From: Prevotellaceae bacterium
GTDB taxonomy: Bacteria; Bacteroidota; Bacteroidia; Bacteroidales; UBA932
DNA: 7,881 bases
Direction: 5' to 3'
Assembly (NCBI GenBank): GCA_031289895.1
Contig: JAITOP010000336.1
Coordinates: 1 to 7,881, forward strand
Shown piece after piece: positions 6,301-7,881 of the stretch. The position numbers and the translations under genes are program-made. Within the stretch, counting starts at the first letter, position 1. Each line of letters opens with the position of its first letter. The notes beneath the pieces are model-generated. The model saw only the letters and a list, made by a program, of their open reading frames with translations, was not told the origin of the DNA and did no database searches.

Positions 6301-7224
6301 TTATTTTGTTACAATTTTTATGTAGTCAATGAGAGATTGAGGCGTTTCAGCGTATGCAGAAAATATGTTTAATAATTGTTCCTGATTTAAAGTGCTACCA
6401 TCTCCAAATGAAAACCTGATTTTTTCTTTCGCTATTGTTTTCGTATTATAAGAATCAAAAAGAATTTCTTTAATGATTTTCAACAAAAACTCCATCTCAT
6501 ATTTACCTCTAAAAACCTTATGTTGTTCAATATACTTAAATAATTCTATTTTCTCTCTTAAAACAGTTTCATCTATTTCAAGAGCATTTGGAAAAGTATC
6601 ATTTAGTTTTTTAATATCATAATTTTGACTTACGCTATTGAGTTTAATAGTAACGATTTCATTAAATTTCAGATTATTAAGCGAAACGCCGGTTACTATG
6701 GCTTCTCTATCTCGTTTTTCAATCAGGCAGGCATACCATGCATTAAGTAATAACATTGCAGAATGAAACTCTTTTTGTCGTGCTTCATAAAGATTGGATA
6801 AATCTTCAAATATTTGTTTGTCGGACACTTCCGAAAGATGAAATTCATTAGTCAAAATATCCCTGAAAACACTTAATGAAACATAGAGGTTTTCGATGGA
6901 ATAGCAAGGCGTTTCAAAAATCGGAGGTTGTTTATGTCCAACAGGTTGGTTGAAATCTCTATCAATAAAGAAGCCTAATTTGTATTTATTATACTCCGGT
7001 TTACCGACAACAAGTCGATATACCGTAAGCACGGCATCTTTATTTCCACATTTTACAGGATAATAATCGTTTGTAAATCCTTTAATTCTTGGAATATAAT
7101 ACGAATTATCTTTGCCTTCAAAAAAGCAAAATAAATGCAACGGATGAGTCCCTGTTGATAGTGCAAATTCATGAAAAGCAACCTGAGGTTTATCTTTGCT
7201 TTTGCGTAATTCATCTATATACAT
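6301..7224 (-). CDS. ariB: DUF4435 TOPRIM-like protein, PARIS effector AriB-like
   Basis: The product has 307 residues and matches the DUF4435 pattern: an early FFEGKDN with Glu36, a GNKDAVLTVYRL segment (60-71), FFIDRDFN with Asp88 and Asp90, and TPCYSIENLYVS with Glu111. The Glu plus DxD set is that of a TOPRIM-type metal site and is intact, so nuclease activity is plausible. In PARIS, AriB is held inactive by the AriA ATPase and, once phage anti-restriction proteins such as T7 Ocr are sensed, is released and cleaves host tRNA (tRNA-Lys in the studied E. coli system), stopping growth or phage production. Here the ATPase gene lies immediately upstream, its TGA separated by only six bases from this ATG, so the two are surely co-transcribed. 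The C-terminal half is helical and less distinctive. DUF4435 partners also occur with other ATPases, so the PARIS assignment rests on the pair. Specific tRNA target in this host is unknown. Confidence 0.82.
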   Translation of the reverse strand: MYIDELRKSKDKPQVAFHEFALSTGTHPLHLFCFFEGKDNSYYIPRIKGFTNDYYPVKCGNKDAVLTVYRLVVGKPEYNKYKLGFFIDRDFNQPVGHKQPPIFETPCYSIENLYVSLSVFRDILTNEFHLSEVSDKQIFEDLSNLYEARQKEFHSAMLLLNAWYACLIEKRDREAIVTGVSLNNLKFNEIVTIKLNSVSQNYDIKKLNDTFPNALEIDETVLREKIELFKYIEQHKVFRGKYEMEFLLKIIKEILFDSYNTKTIAKEKIRFSFGDGSTLNQEQLLNIFSAYAETPQSLIDYIKIVTK

Positions 7225-7230
7225 ATTGCT

Positions 7231-7881
7231 TCAATTCAAAGGTTTTACATATTCATTTAATCCAACAGCATATTTATCCAGTTCATTATCAAAAATAAAC
7301 GGGGAATGTGTGACGGCTAATAAGAAATCGCATTTGCCGGATTTTAAAATATTCGGCAAGAGTTTCTTTTGCCAAATCATGCTTAACGAAAGTTCCGGTT
7401 CGTCAAATAAAATGTAAAATCTTTTATCCGGTTCTGATAGGTAAACCTTTGAAAACATTGAAATTATTTGCTTCTCTCCCGAAGATAAATGTTTCAAATC
7501 AATCTCATCACCTGTTCTTTTTGATTTCACAAAGATTTTAATATCGCTTTCATCGTAAAAGACTTCTTTTCCAATCAAATACGTATTGCAAGCATCTCGA
7601 AAATCTTTAACCGATTTATCCAGTTCCTTTTGTTTTTCATAGATATCAATCAATTTTTGAAAGAGATAGATTGATAGCGGGTTTTTTATTTCTTTTCTTG
7701 CAACAATATCTTTTACAGCCTCTTTTTGACTGTCCGACAATAAGTTTCCTACTCTGGAAAGAATAATCTCAACATCGCTTTCATCAATCTGGTCTAACAG
7801 TTTAACGGAAGAGTCTGAAATATCGTTTGTAATTACCACATCCAAAATGTCTTTGGTAAACTGATTCAATCCTTCTTTAAG
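7231..7881 (-). CDS. ariA: ABC-type AAA ATPase, PARIS sensor AriA-like (N-terminus cut off)
   Basis: The frame is open to the window edge, giving the last 216 residues; the N-terminal part with Walker A is outside. The nearest possible start in the window, a TTG at 7867-7869, has no special support and is not taken as real. The visible half has the ABC signature LSSGEKQ (7468-7488), Walker B FYILFDEPE with catalytic Glu (codon 7399-7401), D-loop region LSLSMIWQKK, and the switch histidine in THSPF (codon 7306-7308). A helical, charged stretch precedes the signature (IYEKQKELDKSVKDFRDACN). These fit the OLD/SMC-like ATPases of the AAA_15/AAA_21 group. In PARIS, AriA forms the ATPase scaffold that traps AriB and senses the phage trigger in the cytoplasm. 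The gene ends in TGA six bases before the DUF4435 gene, which is the PARIS order. Its promoter is off the window. Alternatives are other ATPase-nuclease defence pairs, but a separate DUF4435 partner favours PARIS over Gabija or OLD. Confidence 0.82.
   Translation of the reverse strand, partial: LKEGLNQFTKDILDVVITNDISDSSVKLLDQIDESDVEIILSRVGNLLSDSQKEAVKDIVARKEIKNPLSIYLFQKLIDIYEKQKELDKSVKDFRDACNTYLIGKEVFYDESDIKIFVKSKRTGDEIDLKHLSSGEKQIISMFSKVYLSEPDKRFYILFDEPELSLSMIWQKKLLPNILKSGKCDFLLAVTHSPFIFDNELDKYAVGLNEYVKPLN

Overview
The window looks like a chromosomal segment of a low-GC member of the Bacteroidota, probably an uncultured Bacteroidia-type bacterium. The reasons are two sites matching the Bacteroidota -7 promoter element TAnnTTTG, one of them with a correctly spaced -33 TTTG; no convincing Shine-Dalgarno sequence before any gene; a Bacteroidota-style Mfd; and long intergenic stretches of hairpins and degenerate short tandem repeats. 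No rRNA, tRNA, transposase or CRISPR array was found.

Layout. Positions 197-721 (+) encode a small predicted lipoprotein of unknown function. The next 661 bases hold no credible gene but are very structured: competing short hairpins (835-875), a tandem array of a 63-bp hairpin unit (904-1133), a 20-bp palindrome (1207-1226), and about 18 degenerate heptanucleotide units (1233-1360) that run almost into the -7 box of the next gene. Positions 1383-4667 (+) encode full-length Mfd, the transcription-repair coupling factor, with an apparently leaderless GTG start. A 466-base AT-rich spacer with direct repeats follows. Positions 5134-6222 (+) encode a DUF4172/Fic-family protein with a C-terminal winged helix, driven by a near-perfect Bacteroidota promoter. 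Its catalytic Fic motif has lost every key residue except the P, F, G and N scaffold, so it is a predicted pseudoenzyme.

Convergent to this, on the minus strand, is a two-gene operon: an ABC/AAA-type ATPase (7231-7881, N-terminus outside the window) followed six bases later by a DUF4435 protein (6301-7224) with TOPRIM-like acidic residues. This ATPase plus DUF4435 pair is the architecture of the PARIS anti-phage system (AriA plus AriB), in which the ATPase senses a phage anti-restriction protein and releases the TOPRIM-like nuclease toxin.

Together, the right third of the window (5.1-7.9 kb) looks like an accessory or defence region placed beside a housekeeping repair gene. The pseudo-Fic protein is the least explained gene. 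PARIS itself is a described system; any functional link between it and the pseudo-Fic gene is only inference from proximity.
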